From Candidatus Bathyarchaeota archaeon (GTDB lineage: Archaea; Thermoproteota; CALKCG01; B24; DRYS01): a stretch of DNA of 64,000 nt. Position 1 is the first letter of the stretch. Each line of letters begins with the position of its first letter. A model generated the notes under the pieces. The model was not told where the DNA came from. It saw only the letters and a program-made list of their open reading frames with translations, and ran no database searches. Position numbers and translations under genes: made by a program. Positions 44,362 through 53,080 of this stretch are shown one piece after another. The stretch lies in assembly GCA_018396535.1 (NCBI GenBank), contig JAGTQC010000001.1, forward strand, positions 124,001 to 188,000. The letters run 5' to 3'.

Positions 44362-44595
44362 ATGCCCCTAGATCTAATGGTTGAGAAGGCGTTTAGACTC
44401 GTGAAGGATGGGAAAATTGAGGAGCTAGACGGTGGACGATTCAACGTTATAGGCGATCATGGGACATATATCGTACAGATAGATCCAAATGGTAGGCTTA
44501 CCTGTAGCTGCCCAGGGTTTGGTAGGAGAAGGATGTGTAGTCATATAGCTGCGGTTATAATATATAGGAATTTTAGATCGTATAAATCCAGCTAA
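44362..44595 (+). CDS. Small SWIM zinc-finger protein
   Basis: A 77-aa protein with a SWIM motif CSCPGFGRRRMCSHIAAVII (CxC...CxH). Archaeal SWIM proteins are linked to DNA repair and recombination in some lineages, but no partner is adjacent here. It ends 8 bases from the converging nicotinate phosphoribosyltransferase gene. Confidence 0.82.
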   Translation: MPLDLMVEKAFRLVKDGKIEELDGGRFNVIGDHGTYIVQIDPNGRLTCSCPGFGRRRMCSHIAAVIIYRNFRSYKSS

Positions 44596-44602
44596 AACAG
44601 AC

Positions 44603-45835
44603 TTAGACCATAGTTATCTTGGATAGCTGTTTAAGAACATAGCTTCTTATATCAGATGGGGGTGGTAGATCGGCTACTATCCTACCATCTATCAGTAGAG
44701 GTTCTAGTATATTCTCCATCTCCATACCGCATGATAGGCATATAGGTCTACTAGAGCCTATAGGTTCGACATCGATTTTCAAGCATTCTGGACACCGCCA
44801 TACATCCTTTCTACCAGAGAATTTCCCCCTCTTAGCGATAGGCTTACCTTCAACCTCCACTATATCCATAGCGAAATCCACTGTAGGAGCATTACTTATG
44901 GATGTTCCTACACCAAACCCATCAGCTCCAGCTTCGATGAGTTCATCTATATTCTCATCATCTATACCTCCAGATACTACTATCTTCACATTCCTATACC
45001 CTCTAATGTTAAGCTCCCATCTAACTTCTCTCACTATCTCTGCGAAACTACCTTTACGCGAACTCGGGGTATCCAATCTAACACCTGTTAACCTACTACC
45101 TAGAGCTTCAGCTGCCATAATAGCTTCCACCTTCTCATCATAGAATGTATCTACGAGAGCTATCCTAGGAATATCCTGTGGTAGGACTTCATCGAACGCC
45201 TTCCACGCTTTAACCTGATCCTCAAAGATTATTATCAATGCATGAGGCATAGTACCCATAGGCTTAATACCAGCAGCTTCAGCTCCTATTATACTAGATA
45301 CACCATCCACACCACCGATATAGCTAGCTCTATCTATCATAGGAGCTAGAGCTGGATGCATCCTCCTTATACCGAAGCCTATAACTAGACGATCCCCAGC
45401 CTTCTTCCTAATCCTCGCAGCCATAGTAGCTACACCTGTAGCCTGGCATAGTAATCCGAGTAGAGGCGTCTCTAGGAAGCAGAATCTTCCGTAAGGTCCT
45501 TCAACCCTCATGACCGGAACTCTTATACCTTTAATATCGTTTGATGTGAATAGCGTCCCCTCTCTCAAACCGTAAACATCTACCGGGTAACCTTCTAGAA
45601 GCTTTAATACCTCTTCTACACCGCAAAGAATAGCCCAAGGCCACCCCCTAGGTAGTTTACCGCATGTTACCTCCATAGAGACTATCCTATCGGTTAAACC
45701 ATACTTATCAAGTATAATCCTGGTTCTCTCGAAATATATGTCGGTTGTTAAACCGTGTTTAATCTCATCATCGGTAGCTATATAGAAACGCCTAGACCAC
45801 GGCAACTCGATGTAGATATATCTCAGATGATACAC
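44603..45835 (-). CDS. pncB: Nicotinate phosphoribosyltransferase with zinc ribbon
   Basis: This enzyme makes nicotinate mononucleotide from nicotinate and PRPP. The 410-aa protein shows FLETPLLGLLCQATGVAT, GFGIRRMHPALAPMI, GTMPHALIIIFEDQ, VRLDTPSSRKGSF, VSGGIDDENIDELIEAGADG and GVGTSISNAPTVDF. A C-terminal zinc ribbon WRCPECLKID and CLSCGMEME is an archaeal feature. GTG at 45835 is used; a later TTG at the LPWSRRFYIA segment is possible. Confidence 0.9.
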   Translation of the reverse strand: MYHLRYIYIELPWSRRFYIATDDEIKHGLTTDIYFERTRIILDKYGLTDRIVSMEVTCGKLPRGWPWAILCGVEEVLKLLEGYPVDVYGLREGTLFTSNDIKGIRVPVMRVEGPYGRFCFLETPLLGLLCQATGVATMAARIRKKAGDRLVIGFGIRRMHPALAPMIDRASYIGGVDGVSSIIGAEAAGIKPMGTMPHALIIIFEDQVKAWKAFDEVLPQDIPRIALVDTFYDEKVEAIMAAEALGSRLTGVRLDTPSSRKGSFAEIVREVRWELNIRGYRNVKIVVSGGIDDENIDELIEAGADGFGVGTSISNAPTVDFAMDIVEVEGKPIAKRGKFSGRKDVWRCPECLKIDVEPIGSSRPICLSCGMEMENILEPLLIDGRIVADLPPPSDIRSYVLKQLSKITMV

Positions 45836-45869
45836 TTAAGGTTTTACGTAAATCCGTATCCCAGTCATC

Positions 45870-47228
45870 CTACCGCATCATATACTCTTCATAGCGTTTA
45901 ACATACTCGATAGATCTAGCTACATCCGAGAATAGATTCACCACATTCTCAACATCCTCTCTAGAAACTTTATCCCTCCCCTCTATCCTAGCCTTTTCAT
46001 ATGCAGGTGTTAACAGCTGTACAGCATACCTCAAAGATTTACTAGCACCTACATCTACAAGGTATTCTAATGCATCATCGCTTAGAGACACCCCCTCCTC
46101 CCTAGCTCTAATCTTCAAGATCTCTCTTATCTCATCCCTACTATACATCTCAGTATTTATTATGAGAAGCCTATCTAGGAGGTCTAGAGGCATACCATGG
46201 GGAGCCTCTAGATCCGTCCCTCTCACCCTAGTTATACCTCTATTGGTAGCAAAAACTATAATCGGGGCGAGCTCAGATTCTAGTACTGTACTTAGGAAGC
46301 TGAAGGCTTCTATATCGAGCATAGATACATCGTCTATGAATAGTACTCCAGGTATAATCTCAGCCGTACCCTCTTCGACCCTCTCCTTAACATACTCATC
46401 TACCCTCCTCCTAGTTTCAGAATCTATTTCTCCACCAGCTACCCCACCGAATAGCAGAGTGAAGAATCCGCCCCTACCCCTACTCTCCATCATATCTAGA
46501 TCGTGGAGGGTGACTAGGTATACAAACTCCTTCTCTTTCTCAACAGGACCTCTAGGCCTAGGTATAGGCTTCTCCGTATAATCAGCTATCTCGTAACGTT
46601 CAGCTGCATTCTCAGATCTACCCAGTCTTATAACTCTACCTGTTTCAGCATCTATCTGTATAACGTCGCCTACCCTTATACCTTGTGCAAGCATATTAGA
46701 AGCTAGATTCCCGCTTACCGTGAAGGATCTAGATTCACTAGTCGTAGTTAGAGTAATCCTAGCTGATTCAGCTACCTCCTGATACGGGTTGTATGGGTGC
46801 CTAGCGGTTTTAAGCTCGAAATGCGTTAACTCACCCTCATAGACCTTCCTCTTCTCTCTAAGTCTAACACCTATAGCCTTCCTAACAGCTCTCATTAAAA
46901 CCTCTGTCTTCTTCAATTCACTAGAGTATATCTCTGAGGCGTGGAGCGTTATGAATGGGACATCCCTACCAAGCTCCCTAGCTATGCCTATAGCTATAGC
47001 AGTCTTTCCAGTACCAGGCGGCCCTGCAAGCAGTATAGCTCTACCAGCCATCTTCCCTTTCCTAATCATCTGAACGATTATACCTGCAGCCTCCCTAGCA
47101 GCCACCTGCCCAACCATACCATCGGCTACAGGTAACGCTTTAAGCTTCTCATCTAGACCTAAGCCTTTAATATGGCTATGCACGCCTACCCTCTCGAATC
47201 TAGTTATAGGTGTTACACTATCCGTCAT
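45870..47228 (-). CDS. TIP49/RuvB-like AAA+ ATPase
   Basis: A 452-aa AAA+ ATPase related to eukaryotic RuvBL1/2 and found mostly in TACK archaea. It has a Walker A AILLAGPPGTGKTAIAIGIA, a domain II insertion (about 120-260), Walker B GVLFIDDVSMLDIEAFSFL, sensor IIVFATNRG and an arginine finger region MPLDLLDRLLI. Eukaryotic homologues act in chromatin remodelling and snoRNP assembly. Confidence 0.92.
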   Translation of the reverse strand: MTDSVTPITRFERVGVHSHIKGLGLDEKLKALPVADGMVGQVAAREAAGIIVQMIRKGKMAGRAILLAGPPGTGKTAIAIGIARELGRDVPFITLHASEIYSSELKKTEVLMRAVRKAIGVRLREKRKVYEGELTHFELKTARHPYNPYQEVAESARITLTTTSESRSFTVSGNLASNMLAQGIRVGDVIQIDAETGRVIRLGRSENAAERYEIADYTEKPIPRPRGPVEKEKEFVYLVTLHDLDMMESRGRGGFFTLLFGGVAGGEIDSETRRRVDEYVKERVEEGTAEIIPGVLFIDDVSMLDIEAFSFLSTVLESELAPIIVFATNRGITRVRGTDLEAPHGMPLDLLDRLLIINTEMYSRDEIREILKIRAREEGVSLSDDALEYLVDVGASKSLRYAVQLLTPAYEKARIEGRDKVSREDVENVVNLFSDVARSIEYVKRYEEYMMR

Positions 47229-47339
47229 GACGCTCCACCCTAGTAATCCATCATGAGATTCAGGGGTGTAGGTTAAGATAAAATTTATACCATACAGTTA
47301 GCTAAAAGTCATGGAGAACCCTAGATCGGAGGAGATACT

Positions 47340-47930
47340 GTGAATCCAGCAGCTATAGTATCCACTCTAGCTACACTCATACTAGCAGAGATGGGGGATA
47401 AAACACAGTTTGCAGCTCTAGCTCTATCCCTATGCAGCGATGGTAGTAGGCTACGGATATTCACAGGCTGTACCATCGGGTTTTTCCTAGCGAATATCGT
47501 AGCGATAGGTTTAGGAGGTTTCTTATCATCTATACTACCATACACGGTGATAAAGATGATCTCAGCTATAGCCTTCCTAATCTTTGGAATACTACTAATA
47601 AAGAGGGGGGAGAAGGCTATAACATCCATCGTAGGGGGGAGGTATAGCTTAATCTCATCGACAATCCTTATAGGATCGCTAGAGCTTGGGGATAAGACGA
47701 ATCTAGCGACACTAGGTTTAGCTACATACTTCGGGTTGCAATCGATTTACGAGCTTATGCTAGGATTGATTCTTGCTTCTATAACTCTGATGGGGGTAGC
47801 CTTCGCATCTGCATCACTAGTATCCAAGTATATATCCGTGGCTGGGATTCGACATATCTCAGCTTTGATATTCATAGCTGTAGCGTTATACATAATAATT
47901 GATACTCTAGCTATAGATGCCCTATCCTAG
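47340..47930 (+). CDS. GDT1/TMEM165-family cation transporter
   Basis: This 196-aa membrane protein has six helices in two repeats, each with the family motif: LAEMGDKTQ near residue 15 and SLELGDKTN near residue 118. GDT1 proteins move manganese or calcium out of the cytoplasm by exchange with protons. GTG at 47340 follows a cggaggag site. Its end overlaps the AOR-family gene by 9 nt. Confidence 0.9.
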   Translation: MNPAAIVSTLATLILAEMGDKTQFAALALSLCSDGSRLRIFTGCTIGFFLANIVAIGLGGFLSSILPYTVIKMISAIAFLIFGILLIKRGEKAITSIVGGRYSLISSTILIGSLELGDKTNLATLGLATYFGLQSIYELMLGLILASITLMGVAFASASLVSKYISVAGIRHISALIFIAVALYIIIDTLAIDALS

Positions 47931-49802
47931 AAGGCCTCTTCTTTTAAGCTCATCGGCTACATCCATCAACCCGAGTTTAACTAGCGTATCTAATCTAGGT
48001 ATACCCCTTTCATCCCATCCAAGGGATTCGAAGTATTCCCTCCGTAGATTTTCGAATTTTCCCCTATCCACGACGGCTTTAGCTTTAAAGCCTGATGGTA
48101 GAGGTTCATAGAATCTAGGTGGATTATCATCATCCTTTATAGGCTCCCAATATGCATCCGGTCCACCTATTAATAGTAGAGCTCTCTGTATAGATAGTAT
48201 CCTAGGCACGTATACATTATACCAATCATCCATAGTTATACCGAAGCCTGTAACACTATCTAGGAGGCGGAAGACAAGCTCACCTTCTACAGAGAAGCTG
48301 TTGAACGCACATAGTACGGCTGAATCTGCGAATAATGCGCCAGACTCTCTTAGATCTACCCTACCGGATCTCAACGGTATATTCGCTACAGATGTATGAT
48401 CACCTGCTTGCGTCGAACATGCGTAGGATGTCTCCATAGTATAGTCTAACCCACTCCTAATACCATGAGCACCTACAGCCACCCCCTTAACCTGAACAGC
48501 GTATCTTAAAGCATCAACCCCCTTCTTACTGCTTATAATCTTCGCAGCTCTATACGTACCTTCAGCTAGTATATCTCCTATACCATCCCTGTAAGCTATC
48601 ATATGCATAAGCTTAGCGAAAGCTTCAGTATCACCCCATCTAAGTGGGAATCCTATATCACTCTCATCGAGGATACCCTTCTCGTAGAGTTCAGCTGCGA
48701 ACCCCAGTACGTTACCAGTCTGGATGCCGCATAGCCCTAATTCATCAGCTTGCGAGCATATGTATACAACTGAATCTGGATCGAATATACCGAGATTAGA
48801 GCCTAGGTAAGCCTGCATCTCGTAATCCGGGTTATCGGTTATGCATCCTCTAAACCTCCCAGATCTTATACAAGCTATCTTAAGACATGTTATCGCACAA
48901 CCGAAGTCCCCCCAGAAACGCTTAACCCATAGCCTAGCTTCATAGTATGCGGTCGAAGCCTCTATTCTATCATGCCACTCCTCCTGCCAATTCCTCACAG
49001 GCTCGCTACTAGTAGCAGCAGCGACTGAGAGGAAGCCAGCTGATGTACCCCTATACCTCAAGTTATTAAAGCCTAGATGCGTTTTCCACACCTCTCTTAT
49101 CAACCTCTCCGTCTCAGCTATATCCTTAACCTCAGGTAGAGGATTAGTACCCTTAGCTACGATGGCTTTAAGGTTTTTAGAACCCATAACAGCTCCATAG
49201 CCTCCATAACCAGCTGCATGAGTCCATTTTGACATAACGACGGCTGTTCTAACCATCTTCTCACCAGCTGGACCTATATATAGTACACCAGGCTCCTTGA
49301 GTAATCCTCTACCAGGCCTCCACCCATACCTATCTACCCAATCCTTCACCAGGTATGCTAGAGTCTCCCTACCCCTCTTACCCCATATAACTGATGCATC
49401 TCTTATATCGACTTCATCGTTGAATATAGATATATAGACCGGCTTCTCCGCTCTCCCAGTTACGACTATACCATCATAACCAGCACACCTCAATTCTACA
49501 GGAAACTCGCTAGATACTGTAGAGCCTATCACTCCGTTACTTTGCGGAGATTTACCGGAGACGCAAATCCTAGCTCCTGGATAGTAACCTGTAAGCGGGC
49601 CTGTCAATAGTAGGAGAAGGTTCTCCTCCCCAAGCGGATCTATCGAATCCCACCGTCTACCAAACCTATCCCATAATATCTTAGTAGCTAACCCTCTTCC
49701 ACCTATATACATCCTAAGTGTATCCTCGTTAAGCTCTACCTCCTTAACAGAGCTGGTTGAAAGATCTACTTCTAGCAGTCTACCATTATATCCGTAAACC
49801 AT
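47922..49802 (-). CDS. Tungsten-containing aldehyde ferredoxin oxidoreductase family protein
   Basis: A 626-aa enzyme with the AOR N-domain (LLEVDLSTSSVKEVELNEDT, IGGRGLATKIL, LLTGPLTGYYPGAR) that binds the tungsten bispyranopterin, GVIGSTVSSEFP, GPAGEKMVRTAVVMSKW and the C-terminal GMRSG-like HGIRSGLDYTME. Such enzymes oxidise aldehydes or related carbonyls with ferredoxin. The Fe-S cysteine motif is spaced CAITCLKIAC, not the classic CxxCxxxC, so it belongs to an unusual subgroup. The substrate is not predictable. It is coupled to the ferredoxin gene 2 bases upstream. Confidence 0.92.
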   Translation of the reverse strand: MVYGYNGRLLEVDLSTSSVKEVELNEDTLRMYIGGRGLATKILWDRFGRRWDSIDPLGEENLLLLLTGPLTGYYPGARICVSGKSPQSNGVIGSTVSSEFPVELRCAGYDGIVVTGRAEKPVYISIFNDEVDIRDASVIWGKRGRETLAYLVKDWVDRYGWRPGRGLLKEPGVLYIGPAGEKMVRTAVVMSKWTHAAGYGGYGAVMGSKNLKAIVAKGTNPLPEVKDIAETERLIREVWKTHLGFNNLRYRGTSAGFLSVAAATSSEPVRNWQEEWHDRIEASTAYYEARLWVKRFWGDFGCAITCLKIACIRSGRFRGCITDNPDYEMQAYLGSNLGIFDPDSVVYICSQADELGLCGIQTGNVLGFAAELYEKGILDESDIGFPLRWGDTEAFAKLMHMIAYRDGIGDILAEGTYRAAKIISSKKGVDALRYAVQVKGVAVGAHGIRSGLDYTMETSYACSTQAGDHTSVANIPLRSGRVDLRESGALFADSAVLCAFNSFSVEGELVFRLLDSVTGFGITMDDWYNVYVPRILSIQRALLLIGGPDAYWEPIKDDDNPPRFYEPLPSGFKAKAVVDRGKFENLRREYFESLGWDERGIPRLDTLVKLGLMDVADELKRRGLLG

Positions 49803-49804
49803 GT

Positions 49805-50326
49805 CTAAACTACCTCCTCACCGTATAGGAGTATGGATAGATCCTTCGTAACATCGATAGGTTTACGAGCATAACCCTTCTTCAATATATCGAAATCTAA
49901 GCGGGGCTTTTCGAGTTTAACTAGTATTAGAGCGTTATAGCCCACCTCTTCACATACCTTAACACACTCCGGATCACCGCCACATAGATCGCATATGACA
50001 GCATAACCATCCCTCGGATGTATGAAGGGGACTGCTCCAGGACAGGCTTCTATACATTTACCGCATCCAGTACACTTCTCCTTATCTACGCGAACTGCAC
50101 CTGTATTCTCATCTATGGAAAGAGCTTTAAATGGGCATGAGTTAACGCATGGATAATCTACACACTGAGTACATAAATGGGGAACCTCTAACCCAGGAAC
50201 ATACATGAATATCCTTATCCTAGAAGCTTCAGGCCATATACGTCCTTCATGTTTTAAACTACATACGATCTCACACTTCCTACAACCACTACATCTTACA
50301 TAATCTCTAGCTATCCAGATAGGCAT
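49805..50326 (-). CDS. Polyferredoxin subunit of the AOR-family enzyme
   Basis: A 173-aa iron-sulfur protein with four cysteine groups: CSGCRKCEIVC, CTQCVDYPCVNSC, CTGCGKCIEAC and CDLCGGDPECVKVC. This is the HycB/DmsB-like architecture that carries up to four 4Fe-4S clusters. It lies 2 bases upstream of the AOR gene on the same strand, so it most likely takes its electrons. Confidence 0.92.
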   Translation of the reverse strand: MPIWIARDYVRCSGCRKCEIVCSLKHEGRIWPEASRIRIFMYVPGLEVPHLCTQCVDYPCVNSCPFKALSIDENTGAVRVDKEKCTGCGKCIEACPGAVPFIHPRDGYAVICDLCGGDPECVKVCEEVGYNALILVKLEKPRLDFDILKKGYARKPIDVTKDLSILLYGEEVV

Positions 50327-50372
50327 ACAATTCTCACCAGCCTTCTCGACGATCCTAGAGACTGGTTATAAT

Positions 50373-50570
50373 ATGGCTTATGTGGGAGGCTATATATCTT
50401 ACGGTATAAACTATAGATTTACGCATAGCTACCGATCTATACTCAAGGTAGGTAGGGATACCGTTTATAACGTTAATATGTTTAAAAACGATAGATACTA
50501 TAGGCTCTATATAGTTGAAGATGAGAATCAGGATTGTTTTACACATATATTTAAAGAAGCTATGCCATGA
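50373..50570 (+). CDS. Possible small protein, uncertain
   Basis: A 65-codon frame in the gap between the ferredoxin gene and the HTH-phosphoribosyltransferase gene. The product is tyrosine-rich (GGYISYGINYRF) with an acidic C-terminal half (LYIVEDENQDCFTHIF). No family is recognised, no ribosome-binding site is evident and the region must also hold promoters. It may be spurious. Confidence 0.2.
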   Translation: MAYVGGYISYGINYRFTHSYRSILKVGRDTVYNVNMFKNDRYYRLYIVEDENQDCFTHIFKEAMP

Positions 50571-50638
50571 AGCGTAAAATTTAACAATAGTAATCGATTA
50601 AAATCTATCTGTACATCGTTTAGATAGAGGGTGGCTAT

Positions 50639-51496
50639 ATGGCTAAGATGAGTCATATTCAAGATCTTAAATTTAGGTTAATGACCGTGGATCTTTTAAG
50701 ACTAGCTAAGAAGAGGTTTACGTATAGAGATCTATCCAAGATGGTTAACCTTCAGATAACTGTTCTAAGCCGATATGTTAAGGGGCATGTTCTTCCAAGT
50801 ACTGATAGAGCTATAAAGATTTGGAGTACTCTAAACCCTATAGTCGGCCTTGAAAGCGAGCTTTGGCGTAGAGTAGTATTCGATGAGGAGGGATACTTTG
50901 ATAATACAGGTATAATAGGGAATTCGACGATACTACAGCTAGTAGCTCAGGATGCCCTTTCAAGGTTTGCTGGCGTACGTATAAATAAGGTTTTAACAGC
51001 AGCCGTCGATGGTATCCCGATCGCTACAGCTGTAGCGCAAGCTATGGATGTAGACCTCATTATAGCTAAGAAAAGTAAGGAGGTTGGTGTCTCAGAGTTT
51101 GTGGAGGAGAGCTATATCCTTAAGGATACCGGTATGGTTGTACCGCTGTATATACCTAAGAATGCTATAAAGAGGAGGGAAAGCATACTAATAGTCGATG
51201 ATATCATAAGGACAGGGGAGACTCAAAAAGCTTTGATAAGCTTAGTCCATAAATGTAAAGCTGAGGTTGCAGGTATCTATGCATTAGTAGCTATAGGTGA
51301 GAATATAGAAGCGAAAATCTCACCTCCACCAGGCTGTAGGGTTGAGATAGTATTGAGGATAAGGCCTGAGCAGATATCAAAGAGAAGCTTCGAAAATATA
51401 GGAAAGCAAAAAAGGAGGGAGGGTCAAACCCTATCTGACGATTTCACCTTTGATAGAAACTCCTCTAGCTCATTACGTCTAGGTAAACCTTCCTGA
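50639..51496 (+). CDS. HTH-phosphoribosyltransferase regulator
   Basis: A 285-aa protein with an N-terminal helix-turn-helix (RFTYRDLSKMVNLQITVLSR and following) joined to a phosphoribosyltransferase domain with PRPP motif ILIVDDIIRTGETQKAL. Archaeal fusions of this sort (such as GfcR of haloarchaea) are transcriptional regulators that sense PRPP or nucleobases. The C-terminal 25 residues overlap the 3' end of the converging ribokinase gene by 73 nt. Its targets may include nearby sugar or nucleotide genes (inference). Confidence 0.8.
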   Translation: MAKMSHIQDLKFRLMTVDLLRLAKKRFTYRDLSKMVNLQITVLSRYVKGHVLPSTDRAIKIWSTLNPIVGLESELWRRVVFDEEGYFDNTGIIGNSTILQLVAQDALSRFAGVRINKVLTAAVDGIPIATAVAQAMDVDLIIAKKSKEVGVSEFVEESYILKDTGMVVPLYIPKNAIKRRESILIVDDIIRTGETQKALISLVHKCKAEVAGIYALVAIGENIEAKISPPPGCRVEIVLRIRPEQISKRSFENIGKQKRREGQTLSDDFTFDRNSSSSLRLGKPS

Positions 51497-52365
51497 GCAC
51501 CCATCCTCGTAATCTTCAACGCAGCTGCTGCGTTCGCTATAAAGACGGCATCCTTTAGAGATTTCCCTTCAGCTAATGCTACAGCTAAAGCAGCATTGAA
51601 GGCATCTCCAGCTCCAGTAGTATCTACCGCTTCAACTTTTATAGCTCCGACATGAGTTGATGAGTAGCGGTCAACTATCAAAGCCCCTTCCTCGCCTAAA
51701 GTTACTACGACGGCTTCTACACCTAGATCTAGTATACTTCTAGCAGCTTTCTCTACATCGCTTAAACTCGCTGTAGGCATATTAGCAAGCATAGATAGCT
51801 CTACTCTATTAGGGGTTAAAATTGATATCTTACGGTATACGTCGCTGGGTAGCTCCCTACATGGAGCTGGATTCAGTATAGTTGTTACACCAGCTTCGTA
51901 TGCCTTCTCCAATGCGTAGATGGTTGTTTCGATAGGTATCTCGAGCTGTGTTAGAATCATATCGGATTCACGGATACGATCGATCGCTGAATCTATATCC
52001 TCCTTAGAGACTCTAGCATCTGTACCTGAAGCTACGGCTATCATATTCCTACCATATGCATCTACCATTATAAGCGCTATACCAGTATAGCTGGTAGGAT
52101 CTATTCTTACATAATCTGTATGTACACCATTCCTACGCAGGTTATCTATGAGGATTCTACCATCCTCATCCGCTCCAACCCTACCTACCATATAGGTTTC
52201 AGCACCAAGCCTAGCAGCTGCTACAGCTTGATTAGCACCCTTACCACCTGGAGATTTCTTAAAATCTAATCCTATAACGGTTTCACCTATAGATGGTAAT
52301 CTCGGAAGCTTAACAGTATAATCTACATGTATACTCCCGACTACGGTTATAACAGGCTTACCCAT
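51424..52365 (-). CDS. rbsK: Ribokinase (PfkB family)
   Basis: This 313-aa kinase phosphorylates ribose or a related pentose. The N-terminal VVGSIHVDYTVKLPRLPSIG and KSPGGKGANQAVAAARLGAE are ribokinase hallmarks, with ILNPAPCRELP, VVTLGEEGALI and the catalytic DTTGAGDAFNAALAVALAEG. Family members in archaea also include ADP-dependent ribose-1-phosphate kinase of the pentose bisphosphate route, which would link it to RuBisCO; that is inference. It converges with the HTH-phosphoribosyltransferase gene. Confidence 0.9.
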   Translation of the reverse strand: MGKPVITVVGSIHVDYTVKLPRLPSIGETVIGLDFKKSPGGKGANQAVAAARLGAETYMVGRVGADEDGRILIDNLRRNGVHTDYVRIDPTSYTGIALIMVDAYGRNMIAVASGTDARVSKEDIDSAIDRIRESDMILTQLEIPIETTIYALEKAYEAGVTTILNPAPCRELPSDVYRKISILTPNRVELSMLANMPTASLSDVEKAARSILDLGVEAVVVTLGEEGALIVDRYSSTHVGAIKVEAVDTTGAGDAFNAALAVALAEGKSLKDAVFIANAAAALKITRMGAQEGLPRRNELEEFLSKVKSSDRV

Positions 52366-52429
52366 TCCCAGATAATATACTCAGCTACCCAGGTTTATAA
52401 CGGTTTCAGTAGATAGGCTGTCTATATAT

Positions 52430-52960
52430 CTACCTCTTCCTAGATACGATCGATCTAGCTTCCTCGATCCATGTGGATGTAAGCTTCTCAGATACTTTAA
52501 GCTTAACAGCAAGCTCCTTAGGATCGGCTTTAGCTAAATCTTCGATCGAATGTATACCGATACTCAAAAGCTTCTCCTCCCTTTTCTCACCTATCCCACG
52601 AATCATCCTTAAACCCTCTCTTTTACCCTTTCTAACATACCTAGTTGGGGTAGGCTCCTCAAGTACTTCAAGACTATTATCTGAAGATTGCTTAACATCA
52701 ATCTGAGCTGGAGTATCCCTGATCAAATCGACTCCAGTTATATTAGTAGCTTGGATAGAGGGTTTATCAGCTTTGAATTCTATGGATGGGGATTCATCAG
52801 CATCGATAACCCTACCAACTCCACCCTCGGTTGGATTACATCCTTCTATACCTACACCAGTATTTCTATCATGCTTTCTAAAGCGGTGAAAACCTAAGAT
52901 GAATATGGATATCACCGCTACAGATACCAGTATACCGACCGCTATATCCGTAGCTATCAT
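52430..52960 (-). CDS. Membrane-anchored helix-hairpin-helix protein
   Basis: A 176-aa protein with one N-terminal transmembrane helix (IAVGILVSVAVISIFILGF), a polar linker of about 90 residues and a C-terminal helix-hairpin-helix domain (GLRMIRGIGEKREEKLLSIG, then IHSIEDLAKADPKELAVKL). Such HhH domains bind DNA or nucleic acid non-specifically. The combination suggests a tether between membrane and nucleic acid, but the function is unknown. Confidence 0.7.
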   Translation of the reverse strand: MIATDIAVGILVSVAVISIFILGFHRFRKHDRNTGVGIEGCNPTEGGVGRVIDADESPSIEFKADKPSIQATNITGVDLIRDTPAQIDVKQSSDNSLEVLEEPTPTRYVRKGKREGLRMIRGIGEKREEKLLSIGIHSIEDLAKADPKELAVKLKVSEKLTSTWIEEARSIVSRKR

Positions 52961-53080
52961 ATCCTCCTATCCATGTTCAATGGAGGTGGAGCTTACTCTT
53001 CTATATGTTTTCTACACGACCGATTAAACTTAGATCTCTATGGATTAAAGGTTTAATCTATCCACTTAACCTATAACCAT

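Noticed and set aside
50355..50546. A 63-codon minus-strand frame between the ferredoxin and HTH-phosphoribosyltransferase genes
   Set aside because: No ribosome-binding site and hydrophobic low-complexity content; it is the complement of another doubtful frame.
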